Assembly (NCBI GenBank): GCA_963833605.1
Contig: CAWHYZ010000026.1
Location: forward strand, 62,001-126,000
Origin: JAFAXD01 sp963833605
GTDB lineage: Bacteria > Pseudomonadota > Alphaproteobacteria > Rhizobiales > Xanthobacteraceae
Length of the DNA stretch: 64,000 nucleotides
Reading direction: 5' to 3'
A program made the position numbers and the translations under genes. Below, piece by piece: positions 32,733-41,051 of this stretch; the stretch's first letter is position 1; each line of letters begins with the position of its first letter. The notes under the pieces were generated by a model that saw only the letters and a list, made by a program, of their open reading frames with translations, was not told where the DNA came from and ran no database searches.

Positions 32733-33524
32733 ATGAACGATGTAGCACATCAGGGTGTGACGACGGTCGCGGGCATCGAGATCGAGCTGTTCGAACGCGG
32801 CACCGGTTCGCCGGTCTTGTTCCTGCACGGCGCCGGCGGCGTGCGGCCCGATGATCCCTTCGTCGGCCTGCTCGCGCAGCAGCATCGCGTTATAGCGCCG
32901 TCGCATCCCGGCTTCGGCCGGTCGGCGCTGCCGGACTGGCTCGACAGCGTGGATGATATCGCCCACATCCATCTCGAGCTCATGGACCGTCTCGGGCTGC
33001 GCCAGGTCGATCTCGTCGGCACGTCGATCGGCGGCTGGATCGCTGCCGAGATGGCCACCAAGACGCCGGAGCGGTTTTCGCACCTGGTGCTGATCGGGCC
33101 GGTCGGGGTGAAGACCGGGCCGGTCGATCGTCTTGACGTGCCCGACATCTTTGCGATCGCGCAGGATAAGCTGCAGGCCCTGCTCTATCACGACCCGGAG
33201 AAATTCCGGCCCGACTTAAAGGCGCTCAGCGACGAGCAGATCGCCATCATGGCGCGCAACCGCGAGACGCTCGCGCTGCTCGCCTGGGAGCCATACATGC
33301 ACAATCCGAAGCTCAAGCATCGGCTGCATCGTGTGAACGTTCCGACTTTGTTTCTACGCGGCGAGAGCGACGGCCTGGTGTCGGCCGATTATCTCGAACG
33401 CTACGCGCGCCTTGTTCCCGGCGCCCGCATTGCGACCATTGCAAAAGCGGGCCATGCGCCGCAGCTCGAAGCGCCGCAAGCCACCGCCACCGAAGTGTTG
33501 GAGTTCCTGGGAGCAGCGCGATGA
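32733..33524 (+). CDS. Alpha/beta hydrolase (meta-cleavage-product hydrolase-like) 1
   Basis: 263 residues. Nucleophile elbow GTSIGGW (Ser98), oxyanion segment LFLHGAGG, acid in RGESDGLV and the catalytic His in AKAGHAPQLEAPQ. This layout is seen in MhpC/BphD-like C-C hydrolases and in esterases. Overlaps the LLM oxidoreductase gene by 4 bases (ATGA), so translation is coupled. It probably acts in the same pathway as the FAD dehydrogenase and E1 genes around it. Confidence 0.87.
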   Translation: MNDVAHQGVTTVAGIEIELFERGTGSPVLFLHGAGGVRPDDPFVGLLAQQHRVIAPSHPGFGRSALPDWLDSVDDIAHIHLELMDRLGLRQVDLVGTSIGGWIAAEMATKTPERFSHLVLIGPVGVKTGPVDRLDVPDIFAIAQDKLQALLYHDPEKFRPDLKALSDEQIAIMARNRETLALLAWEPYMHNPKLKHRLHRVNVPTLFLRGESDGLVSADYLERYARLVPGARIATIAKAGHAPQLEAPQATATEVLEFLGAAR

Positions 33525-34711
33525 GAGCCTGGCACTTCAGCGAGAATGCCTATCCGTATCTGCCGCCGGCGGAAGAGTATGAATCGATCCGCGTGACCCT
33601 GCCCAACCGCAATTACGATCCCAAACTGGGCGCCGCGCTCTACGATCGCTTTCTCGACGAGTGGTGCATCGCCGAGGACGAGGGCGTGGAGATCATGCTC
33701 AACGAGCACCACCAGACCGCGACCTGCGTCGATCCGGCTGCGCCGATCGTGCTCGGCGCGCTGGCGCGGCTGACCAAGAAGTCGCGCCTGCTCATTCTCG
33801 GCAACCCGGTCTCCAACCGGCGCCAGCCGGTGCGGGTCGCCGAGGAAATGGCGATGGTGGACGTGCTCTCGAAGGGCCGGCTCGAATGCGGCTTCGTGCG
33901 TGGCGTGCCTTACGAGGTGCTGCCGGCCAACAGCAACCCGGTGCGCATGAACGAGCGCCAGTGGGAGGCGATGGATCTGATCGTGAAAGCGTGGACCCGT
34001 CACGACGGACCGTTCAGCCATGAGGGCCGTTTCTTCCATCACCGCAACATCAACATCTGGCCGCGGCCCTACCAACAGCCGCACCCACCGATCTGGGTGA
34101 GCACGACGAGCCCCGGCGGTGCCAAGCGGGTGGGTTCGCACGGTTACGTGCAGGCCACGTTTTTGACCGGCTACAAGGAGACGCTGCCGATCTACAACGC
34201 CTACCGGGCGGGCTGGCGCGAGGCCGGCCGCGGCCAGGACATTCCGGTCAATCGGCTCGCCTATGCGTGTCTGCTCTATGTGGGCGATACCGAGGCGCAG
34301 GCGCGCGCGGGCGCCGAAAAGCTTCTCTGGTACATGACCTCCAACAAGGTCCCGCCGCACCTGCAATACCCGCCCGGCTACCTGCCGATCGCCGCCCTGG
34401 TCAACATCATGCGCGGCGCTGCCCTCGATCAGCACGCGGCCAATCGCGCCAACGCGACCGTCGACAGGGCGAACGAGGCCGGAATCATGTTTGCCGGCAC
34501 GCCCGATCAGGTCTATCGGCAGATCAAGAAATTCTATGAGCACGTCGGGGGCTTTGGCCACCTTCTGATCATGGGCCAGGCTGGATTTCTCGAGCACGAC
34601 GAAACCGTTGCCGGCATCCGTTGCTTCGCCCGCAACGTCTACCCGCGGCTGAAGCAGGAGTTTTCGGATCTCGCGATCTCCGGGTTGGAAAAAGAGCGCG
34701 TGGTGGCGTAG
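33521..34711 (+). CDS. LLM-class (luciferase-like) flavin-dependent oxidoreductase
   Basis: 396 residues, (beta/alpha)8 luciferase-like fold. Family segments: EDEGVEIMLNEHHQTATCVDP, LGNPVSNRRQPVRVAEEMAM, VDVLSKGRLECGFVRGVPYE and QPHPPIWVSTTSP. Uses FMNH2 (or F420) supplied by another protein and O2 to oxidise small organics. Starts within the stop of the alpha/beta hydrolase gene. Followed after 173 bases by the E1-alpha gene. Confidence 0.87.
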   Translation: MRAWHFSENAYPYLPPAEEYESIRVTLPNRNYDPKLGAALYDRFLDEWCIAEDEGVEIMLNEHHQTATCVDPAAPIVLGALARLTKKSRLLILGNPVSNRRQPVRVAEEMAMVDVLSKGRLECGFVRGVPYEVLPANSNPVRMNERQWEAMDLIVKAWTRHDGPFSHEGRFFHHRNINIWPRPYQQPHPPIWVSTTSPGGAKRVGSHGYVQATFLTGYKETLPIYNAYRAGWREAGRGQDIPVNRLAYACLLYVGDTEAQARAGAEKLLWYMTSNKVPPHLQYPPGYLPIAALVNIMRGAALDQHAANRANATVDRANEAGIMFAGTPDQVYRQIKKFYEHVGGFGHLLIMGQAGFLEHDETVAGIRCFARNVYPRLKQEFSDLAISGLEKERVVA

Positions 34712-34790
34712 CGCGGTCCATTGGGCGTCGACGGGCAGGATCGCATTTGCTTTCGTCAGGCCTTCATGATCGTGCCCATAGGAATATCTC

Positions 34791-34855
34791 CCATGGATTC
34801 CCCGATAGTGTGCGCGCGCACGAGGGCATCCATGGGCATCCATGGGAATCCATGG
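34791..34855. repeat. Inverted repeat with short tandem CATCCATGGG units
   Basis: CCATGGATTCCC (34791-34802) is the exact reverse complement of GGGAATCCATGG (34844-34855). The right arm is the last of three tandem copies of a GGCATCCAT/GGAATCCAT unit (34825-34855). It ends 29 bases before the E1-alpha start, so a stem-loop here could affect its expression. Confidence 0.55.
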
Positions 34856-34884
34856 CGGTCGATGCCCGGCCCTGAGTTTGCCCC

Positions 34885-35910
34885 ATGACCGCCCCTACCA
34901 GCACCTCCACCGCCCTGCGCATCGCCGAGCGCATGCTGACCATGCGCAGGTTCGAGGAGAAGGTTCAAAACCTCGCCGAGCAAAAATTGATCGCTGGCCT
35001 CTACCACCTCTACATCGGCCAGGAAGCCGGCGGCGCCGCCGTGATCGAGACGCTTGATCCGGCCGACTTCACGCTCAGCAATCATCGCAACCACGGCCAC
35101 GTGGTCGGACGCGGCGCCGATCTCGGCCGCGCGCTCGCCGAGTTGCTGGGCCGCGCCACCGGCCTCAATGGCGGCCGCGGCGGGACGGTGCACCTGTGCG
35201 ATCCGTCCGTCGGGTTCCTGCTCACCTCGGCAATCCTGGGCGGCAATCTCGCGCTTGCGCTCGGCGCCGGCTACGAGATCAAACGCAGCAAGCAGCGCCG
35301 GATCGTCGCGGTGTTCTTCGGCGACGGGTCGCTCGAAGAAGGCGTGGCCTTCGAAGTCTTCAACATCGCCTGCAAGGAAAAACTGCCGATCCTGTTCGTG
35401 CTTGAGAACAACAACCTCGAGGCGATCAGTATCCACGCCGGCGGCTTCTCGGCGGCAAGCACCGCGGTGAAGGACTTTTGCGATATCCCCCGCCTGTTTG
35501 GAATCGCTAGTCATCAAATCGCGCCGGATTGCGAGGTCGCCGCCATCTATGCGCAGGCGCACGCCGCCATCGTCCACTGCCGGGACGGGCGTGGTCCGCA
35601 ATTTCTTGAAGTCATGAGCGTGCGCTGGCCAGGCAGCAACCGGATCTGGCCAAAGCTTCTCACCGGCGTCACCGATCTGCGCATGGCATGGGGTGATGTT
35701 CCGATTGCCGGCGATCACGCGGTCTGGATCGAGCGGCACGATCCGGTGCTGCGCATGGCCCGCGCCTACGTGGCGCAAGGTCTGGCCAGCAAGGATGCGC
35801 TGCTGGCCTTGGATGCGGCAGTTATGGAACGCGTCGAGGCCGCGGCCAAATTCGCACTCGACAGCCCGTTGCCGGAGCCCAAGACTGCCTTTGATCACGT
35901 GTTTGCCTGA
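34885..35910 (+). CDS. Thiamine-pyrophosphate-dependent dehydrogenase E1, alpha subunit
   Basis: 341 residues. TPP/Mg motif GDGSLEEGVAFEVF ... LPILFVLENN (GDGS at 146-149, NN at 175-176) and the upstream NHRNHGHVVGRG loop (66-77) are typical of acetoin or 2-oxoacid dehydrogenase E1-alpha (AcoA/PdhA type). The regulatory Ser loops of pyruvate dehydrogenase cannot be judged. Followed by its E1-beta partner after 16 bases. No E2 or E3 is adjacent, so the complex is either completed elsewhere or the E1 acts alone. Confidence 0.88.
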   Translation: MTAPTSTSTALRIAERMLTMRRFEEKVQNLAEQKLIAGLYHLYIGQEAGGAAVIETLDPADFTLSNHRNHGHVVGRGADLGRALAELLGRATGLNGGRGGTVHLCDPSVGFLLTSAILGGNLALALGAGYEIKRSKQRRIVAVFFGDGSLEEGVAFEVFNIACKEKLPILFVLENNNLEAISIHAGGFSAASTAVKDFCDIPRLFGIASHQIAPDCEVAAIYAQAHAAIVHCRDGRGPQFLEVMSVRWPGSNRIWPKLLTGVTDLRMAWGDVPIAGDHAVWIERHDPVLRMARAYVAQGLASKDALLALDAAVMERVEAAAKFALDSPLPEPKTAFDHVFA

Positions 35911-35926
35911 CACAAGTGACGACCAG

Positions 35927-36901
35927 ATGAAACACATGAGCTATGCGGCGGCGCTGGCTGAGGGCGTCTATCAGGCGATGGCGGCCGACGGGCGCGTCAG
36001 CCTGATTGCCGGACATCTGCTCGGGCTCGGACCGCACGCCGCCTTGATGGCGCACATCTACGACGATTTCCATGACCGCATTTTCGATCCGCCCAATGCC
36101 GAGGCAGCACTGGCCGGACTCGGTGCCGGCGCCGCGATGGCGGGCGGACGACCGATCGTCAACCTCGGCACCGCCAACTTTGCCTATCTGGCATTGTCGC
36201 AGATCATCAACGACGCCGCTGTCACCCGCCACATGAGCAACGGGCAGCTCGGCGCGCCGGTCGTCTATTTCGCGCTGCACGGCGTGCGTGGCGCCGGGGC
36301 CGCGCAGCACAGCGGCAGCCCGCAGGCGATGCTGTGGAACTGTCCGGGCCTGCGCATCGTGCTGCCGGCCTCGCCGGCCGATGCCAAGGGGCTGATCACC
36401 ACGGTTCTCAACGGCAGCGATCCCACCATCTTTCTGTCTCATGCCAAACTACTTGGCGTGGAAGGGCCGGTGCCCGAGGGCCGCCACGCAACGGAGCTCG
36501 GCCACGCCGAGATCCGCCGCGCCGGCCGCGACGTAACCCTGGTGGCAACCTCCTACATGGTGGTCGTGGCGCTGCAGGCTGCAACGGAGCTGGAAAAGTT
36601 CGGTATCGACGCAGAGGTGGTCGACCCGCGCACCCTGGTGCCGCTCGATGAGGACACGATCCTCGCCTCGGTCGCCCGCACCGGCCGGCTTGTCGTGCTC
36701 GATGAATGCCACCTGCGCTGCTCGACCGCCTCGGAAATCTCGGCGACCGTGGCAGAAAAAGGCTTTCATAGCCTCAAAGCCCCAATCGTGCGTATCGCGC
36801 GCGCGGATGTGCCCATGCCCTACAGTGCGCCGCTGGAAGCGGCGGTCACGCCCGACGCCACCAAGGTGGTGGCCGCGATTCGGCAGCTCCTGGAACGCTA
36901 G
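35927..36901 (+). CDS. Thiamine-pyrophosphate-dependent dehydrogenase E1, beta subunit
   Basis: 324 residues from ATG 35927; the in-frame track back to 35693 lies inside the alpha gene. Transketolase pyrimidine domain (NAEAALAGLGAGAAMAGGRP, NLGTANFAYLALSQIINDA, HGVRGAGAAQHSGSPQAML) and C-terminal domain (DVTLVATSYMVVVALQAA, DAEVVDPRTLVPLDEDTI, RLVVLDECHLRCSTASEI). The latter match AcoB/PdhB-like beta subunits. The binding site is weak, so coupling to alpha is likely. Two bases before the TMEM175-like gene. Confidence 0.87.
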   Translation: MKHMSYAAALAEGVYQAMAADGRVSLIAGHLLGLGPHAALMAHIYDDFHDRIFDPPNAEAALAGLGAGAAMAGGRPIVNLGTANFAYLALSQIINDAAVTRHMSNGQLGAPVVYFALHGVRGAGAAQHSGSPQAMLWNCPGLRIVLPASPADAKGLITTVLNGSDPTIFLSHAKLLGVEGPVPEGRHATELGHAEIRRAGRDVTLVATSYMVVVALQAATELEKFGIDAEVVDPRTLVPLDEDTILASVARTGRLVVLDECHLRCSTASEISATVAEKGFHSLKAPIVRIARADVPMPYSAPLEAAVTPDATKVVAAIRQLLER

Positions 36902-36903
36902 TC

Positions 36904-37557
36904 ATGCATTTTTTCAGGCGCTTCACCCACGGTGAACTGCGACTTGGCCGCATCGAAGCGTTCAGCGATGGCGTGTTCGCGATCATCGTCACCCTGCTGG
37001 TACTCGACCTCAAAGTGCCGCCGCTCAAAGATCCGGCAAGCGTCGCCGAACTTGGCCATGCCCTGATCGAGCAACTGCCGCGACTTCTCAGCTGGCTCAT
37101 CAGCTTCATCATCGTCTGCAAATTCTGGCTCAACCACAACCATGTCCTGGGACTGGCCCGGCACGCGGACTATGGCATGGTGTGGATCAACTCGATCTTT
37201 CTGATGGGCCAATCCTTCATTCCGTTTCCTACCGCGCTGATCGGGGAATACAGCAGCAATCCGCTGGCCGTCGCCCTGTTCGGCTGCGTGTTCGCGCTCA
37301 ACACCATCTTGTTCATCGTGCTGCAAACCTACATCTGCCGTCGATTGATCAAGCCTGAGTTTGCCGATCAGCAGGATCCGTATCTGTTCGCCAAGTCGTG
37401 GGTCGGACCGGCGTCCTATCTGCTTGGTGCCGCAGCGGCATGGCTGAGCATCAAAGCCGCTTTCGTGATCTATCTGATCACGCCGCTGTTCTTCATCACG
37501 CCTCCCCGGCACCAGCCGAAATCCTCGACTGGTCACAGCGTCGAAGCGGGCCGCTGA
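36904..37557 (+). CDS. TMEM175-family (DUF1211) potassium channel-like membrane protein
   Basis: 217 residues with about six hydrophobic segments. The N-terminal RIEAFSDGVFAIIVTLLVLD includes the family's RxxxFSD motif in TM1 (R16 to D22). Bacterial TMEM175 proteins form tetrameric K+-selective leak channels. The ATG is 2 bases after the E1-beta stop, so it is probably translated from the same transcript, although a functional link to the E1 enzyme is not obvious. Confidence 0.85.
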   Translation: MHFFRRFTHGELRLGRIEAFSDGVFAIIVTLLVLDLKVPPLKDPASVAELGHALIEQLPRLLSWLISFIIVCKFWLNHNHVLGLARHADYGMVWINSIFLMGQSFIPFPTALIGEYSSNPLAVALFGCVFALNTILFIVLQTYICRRLIKPEFADQQDPYLFAKSWVGPASYLLGAAAAWLSIKAAFVIYLITPLFFITPPRHQPKSSTGHSVEAGR

Positions 37558-37564
37558 GCAAGCC

Positions 37565-37643
37565 GTAGCCGGGATGAAGCGAAGCGCAATCCGGGATGAG
37601 ACGCCGCCCCGGATTTCGCGCTGACGCGCTCCATCCGGGCTAC
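37565..37643. repeat. REP-like palindrome, copy 2
   Basis: Begins GTAGCCGGGATGAAGCGAAG and ends GCGCTCCATCCGGGCTAC; nearly identical to 16421-16499. Lies just past the TMEM175-like gene. Confidence 0.75.
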
Positions 37644-37685
37644 CCGTTTCTCTGCAGCCAGAACAACAAGCACGTATCTGATGGT

Positions 37686-37787
37686 TAGCGCGTGTCCCGC
37701 AAAAGTGGACACCGGTTTTGCGAAAAGGATACGCTCAAACAAAGGGTAGAGCGGGATGATGATTCGAAGAAAAATCATCCGCTCTAC
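37686..37787. repeat. Dispersed element with GATGAT hairpin
   Basis: Starts GCGCGTGTCCCGCAAAAGTG and ends in a hairpin whose arms are AGAGCGGGATGAT and ATCATCCGCTCT (37748-37784) around a TTCGAAG-containing loop. Elements with this opening are common in related genomes (knowledge-based). Only one copy is in this window. Confidence 0.45.
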
Positions 37788-37801
37788 ACCTCGGCTCGGC
37801 G

Positions 37802-38866
37802 TCAGCGCCGCTTGCCCGATGTACGTCCCGCAGGTTGATCCTTTGGTTGTTCAGCAGCCGAGGCCACCGGCGCGCTCGTCTGGTTGCCATCGAGAAACAC
37901 CACCTCGGCGCCCTTGGACACCATCCCGGCGAGCTCCTGCGCATCCCAGTTGGTCAGCCGCACGCAGCCGTGGGAATAGGTCTTGCTCACCCTGGAGGCG
38001 TCCGGGGTGCCGTGGATTCCGTAACTTGGCGCCGACAAGCCGATCCAAACCAAACCGACCGGATTATTCGGGCCCGGTTTGATTTCGAACGGCTTCTTTG
38101 AGCTCACACCCTTGAATGCGAATTTCGGATCGTAGCGGTAGGTGGGATTGCGCTCGACATCAGTCACCTTGAACGTGCCGCTCGGCGCCGGTTTTTCCTC
38201 GCTGCCGATCGACGCCGGGAAGAAAGCCAGCAGCTGTCCGGACTTTCCATAGGCCCTGAGCACCTTCTGCGCCTTGTCGATCTCGATTTTGGTGACTTTC
38301 TCGCCCGCCGGCTTGCCGGCGACGTCGGTCACCAGAATGACCGTGCCGGCTTTATCGAACGGCTTGCCCGGGTTGAGTGCCGCCAGCAGGCCCTCGCTCA
38401 TATGAAACTTCTCCGCGAGCTCCTCCTTGGGAGTCGTGTAGCCGAGATAGGGGAGATTCTTCATGTCCTCCATCTTGGCGGGGCGCTGCTTGATGAACGG
38501 GCCTTTCTCGTCGTCGGTGGTGATCGTGTATTGTTTGATGATCGGGTCGCTGGAGACGGCGGTCAGTTTCGACCATGTCGCAGCATCGAGTTTGGAATCC
38601 GCCGGCAGACCCTGCGCGCCTTTGAAGGCGGCGAGCGCCTTCTGAAAATTGTCTCCCTGGCGACCATCGATCTCGCCCGGTGAGAACCGCGCGCGGTCGA
38701 GCAGAACCTGTGCCTTGATCAGCAACGGGTCTGGGCCGCTCGTGGCTTTGCTAGGCTTCTTTCCGACTTCGGCTGTGTTGATCGCATTCGCATCGAGGGC
38801 GAAGGTGCTTGTCGGCGAAATCAGCGGCAACGCGAGCAGAAAGGCTATCGCGAACGGGCGCAACAT
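37802..38866 (-). CDS. L,D-transpeptidase (YkuD domain) with N-terminal peptidoglycan-binding-like region
   Basis: 354 residues from ATG 38866 with TTGGAGG upstream; the track extends to 39589 only because the frame is open on the opposite side of the SDR gene. Signal peptide residues 1-23. A peptidoglycan-binding-like helical part (about 45-105), then the YkuD domain from about 193: KIEIDKAQKVLRAYGKSGQL and catalytic H285 (GIHGTPDA), H299 and C301 in YSHGCVRL. These enzymes form 3-3 crosslinks or anchor outer-membrane proteins to peptidoglycan in the periplasm. Divergent from the SDR gene. Confidence 0.9.
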   Translation of the reverse strand: MLRPFAIAFLLALPLISPTSTFALDANAINTAEVGKKPSKATSGPDPLLIKAQVLLDRARFSPGEIDGRQGDNFQKALAAFKGAQGLPADSKLDAATWSKLTAVSSDPIIKQYTITTDDEKGPFIKQRPAKMEDMKNLPYLGYTTPKEELAEKFHMSEGLLAALNPGKPFDKAGTVILVTDVAGKPAGEKVTKIEIDKAQKVLRAYGKSGQLLAFFPASIGSEEKPAPSGTFKVTDVERNPTYRYDPKFAFKGVSSKKPFEIKPGPNNPVGLVWIGLSAPSYGIHGTPDASRVSKTYSHGCVRLTNWDAQELAGMVSKGAEVVFLDGNQTSAPVASAAEQPKDQPAGRTSGKRR

Positions 38867-38938
38867 GCATCCCTCCAATTTTCCCACCCGCCGATCAGAT
38901 AAGACCACACCCTTGTGGCAAGGTCCACCGTTCGTCAG

Positions 38939-38972
38939 CGAGCTTGCCGCAACCGCCGTAGGAGCTTTAAAC
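38939..38972 (-). repeat. Dispersed intergenic repeat, core copy 2
   Basis: Minus strand reads GTTTAAAGCTCCTAC then GTTGCGGCAAGCTCG; same family as 8293-8324 and 43591-43625. Lies in the divergent promoter region between the L,D-transpeptidase and SDR genes. Confidence 0.65.
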
Positions 38973-39004
38973 ATCCTGCAAAGCACCGGAATGAGGAATC
39001 TGCC

Positions 39005-39787
39005 ATGGATCTCGGCTTGGCCGGACGGCGCGTTCTGATCACCGGTGGATCGCAAGGTATCGGCTACGCGGTCGGGCAAGGGTTCCTGGCCGAAGGCTGC
39101 CGTGTGGTGATCGCCGCACGCGATCAGGGGCGGCTCGACCAAGCGATCGCCCAGCTTTCCAGGACCGGCGCTGGCCGCGTTGAAGGAAAATCGATCGACC
39201 TCGCGCAACCCGGCGCCGCCGAGGCGCTCGCCGCCGCCTATCCCGACACGGATATCCTGATCAACAATGCAGGCGCGATTCCGATCGGGGACATTTTTGA
39301 GGTCGATGAAGCGCGCTGGCGCGCCGCCTGGGATCTCAAAGTGTTCGGCTATGTCAACCTCACGCGCGCCATGTACGCCCGCATGCGCGGCCGGCCCCCG
39401 AAGACGATCGTCAACATCCTCGGCACCGGCGCCGACAAACCGCAATGGCGCTATGCGTGCGGCACGCCGGCCAATATCGCGCTCCTCGGCCTCACCAGGG
39501 CGTTGGGCGGGCGCAGCATCGACGATGGCATTCGCGTCGTCGCGGTCAGCCCGGGCGCGGTCGAGACCGCGCGCTGGCGCGCCATTCACATGCAGCGCGC
39601 GCAGGAAAAATTCGGCGACGCGTCACGCTGGCGCGAAGCTCTGCTCGACCAGCCGCAGAACCGCGCCGCCCAGGTCGAGGAAGTGGCGAACGTCGTGGTG
39701 TTCCTGGCATCGGACCGGGCGAGCTGGGTGTGCGGCGAGACCGTCAATGTCGACGGCGGCAGGCTTTACCGCGAGCAATGGTTTTAG
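39005..39787 (+). CDS. Short-chain dehydrogenase/reductase with altered active site
   Basis: 260 residues from ATG 39005 (GAGGA upstream). Cofactor motif TGGSQGIG (13-20) and NNAG (87-90) are intact. The catalytic region is unusual: the Ser position reads NILGTGAD and the Tyr150 motif reads YACGT, so the usual YxxxK Lys is replaced. C-terminal WVCGETVNVDGG is normal. It may bind NAD(P) without standard SDR chemistry, or use a variant mechanism. Followed by TctC-4 after 12 bases, so they are an operon. Confidence 0.82.
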   Translation: MDLGLAGRRVLITGGSQGIGYAVGQGFLAEGCRVVIAARDQGRLDQAIAQLSRTGAGRVEGKSIDLAQPGAAEALAAAYPDTDILINNAGAIPIGDIFEVDEARWRAAWDLKVFGYVNLTRAMYARMRGRPPKTIVNILGTGADKPQWRYACGTPANIALLGLTRALGGRSIDDGIRVVAVSPGAVETARWRAIHMQRAQEKFGDASRWREALLDQPQNRAAQVEEVANVVVFLASDRASWVCGETVNVDGGRLYREQWF

Positions 39788-39799
39788 AGGATCAAGCCA

Positions 39800-40777
39800 A
39801 TGACGCGACGCTGGCTTCTGCAGGCAAGCTTCATCGCACTCGTTGCCCTACTGTCGGCGCGGGCGAGCGCCCAGTCTTATCCCAGCAAGCCGATCCACGT
39901 CATCGTCCCGGTAACCGCGGGCGGGCTCACCGATGTGATCTCGCGGCGGATTGCTGCCGACGCGTCCGCCCGCATGGGTCAGCCGTGGATCATGGAAAAC
40001 AAACCCGGTGCCAACTTCATTCCGGCCGCCGAGACCTGCCGGCATGCCAAGGGGGACGGCTACACCCTGTGCGTCTTCACCACGTCGACGCTGACCTTCA
40101 ATCCACACCTGATCGACAACCTGCCCTACAATCCGGCCAGGGACTTCAAGCCGATCATCAATCTCGGGATGTTCATCGGCGGGCTGATTGCTTCACCCAA
40201 GCTTGCGGTCAAGACCGTTGAGGAGCTGCGGGTTCTCTCGCTCGCCAAGCCGGGCGAATTCAATTTCGGGACCTATGGACCGGCGAGCAGCGCCAATGTG
40301 TTCCGCCAGTATCTGGCCGAGCGGTGGAAGACCAACCTGGTCGAGGTGGCCTACAAAGGCTCGAACGAGTTGATCACCGCGCTGGTCTCCGGCGAAATCC
40401 AGATGACCTGGACCGCGCTCGGCAGCTGGGCGGACAACCCCAACGACGCCAAGGGTCGTATCCTGGCGCTCGACGGCGCCAGGCGCTCGCCGAAGCTCCC
40501 GGACGTTCCGACCTACCCCGAGGCCGGCCTCGGCGACTATCCGATCCACACCTGGATGGCATTGTTCGCACCCGCCGATGTGCCCGACGCGATCGTGACC
40601 CAGATCAACGCCGTGGTCGGCGGCGTCATCAGCGCACCGAAAATGACGGAATTCCTGGTTAATCAGCTGATCGAGCCGAACGTCACGAGTGCGCCGGAGT
40701 TTGCCGCCTACGTCGCCAAGGAACGCGAGGCGACCGGCGTGCTCCTGCGCAAATTCAACATTCCCAAGATCCAGTAG
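39800..40777 (+). CDS. TctC/Bug family substrate-binding protein 4
   Basis: 325 residues with AGAGGA upstream. Signal peptide residues 1-24 (ARASAQ). Bug motifs: SYPSKPIHVIVPVTAGGLTD, QPWIMENKPGANFIPAA, KGDGYTLCVFTTSTLTFNP and LPYNPARDFKPI. Cotranscribed with the SDR. Ligand unknown. Confidence 0.9.
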   Translation: MTRRWLLQASFIALVALLSARASAQSYPSKPIHVIVPVTAGGLTDVISRRIAADASARMGQPWIMENKPGANFIPAAETCRHAKGDGYTLCVFTTSTLTFNPHLIDNLPYNPARDFKPIINLGMFIGGLIASPKLAVKTVEELRVLSLAKPGEFNFGTYGPASSANVFRQYLAERWKTNLVEVAYKGSNELITALVSGEIQMTWTALGSWADNPNDAKGRILALDGARRSPKLPDVPTYPEAGLGDYPIHTWMALFAPADVPDAIVTQINAVVGGVISAPKMTEFLVNQLIEPNVTSAPEFAAYVAKEREATGVLLRKFNIPKIQ

Positions 40778-40942
40778 GGATCAGGACGTGATGTGCCCGT
40801 TAGGTGCGGGCTCGTCCCCACATCCCGCTCAACAAGGCAGGCCACTCACCTTCGTGAACACCAGGCGGTGGCGCGCCGGTTTTCCGGTCATCGGGTCGAT
40901 GACTGTTGTAGAATTCGCAAACCCTCGCGGCGCACTCCGACG

Positions 40943-40977
40943 CGAGCTTGCAGCAACCATGTTAGGGGCTTCAAATC
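40943..40977 (-). repeat. Dispersed intergenic repeat, core copy 3
   Basis: Minus strand reads GATTTGAAGCCCCTA then GTTGCTGCAAGCTCG. Lies in the 274-base gap between TctC-4 and the CDP-archaeol-synthase-like gene. Confidence 0.65.
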
Positions 40978-41051
40978 AACCACACCAGTGGTTCTGCAAT
41001 ATGCGTCGTCATCCGTGCAAGACGCCATGATCCGCCAAGGCATCGTCGACC

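Noticed and set aside
34825..34855. Tandem CATCCATGGG units as a CRISPR or phase-variable locus
   Set aside because: Only three units with no spacers, so not CRISPR; phase variation is conceivable but unsupported, so it is reported only as a repeat.
37802..39589. 595-residue minus-strand version of the L,D-transpeptidase
   Set aside because: The upstream 240 residues are antisense to the SDR gene; the signal peptide and ribosome binding site fix the start at 38866.
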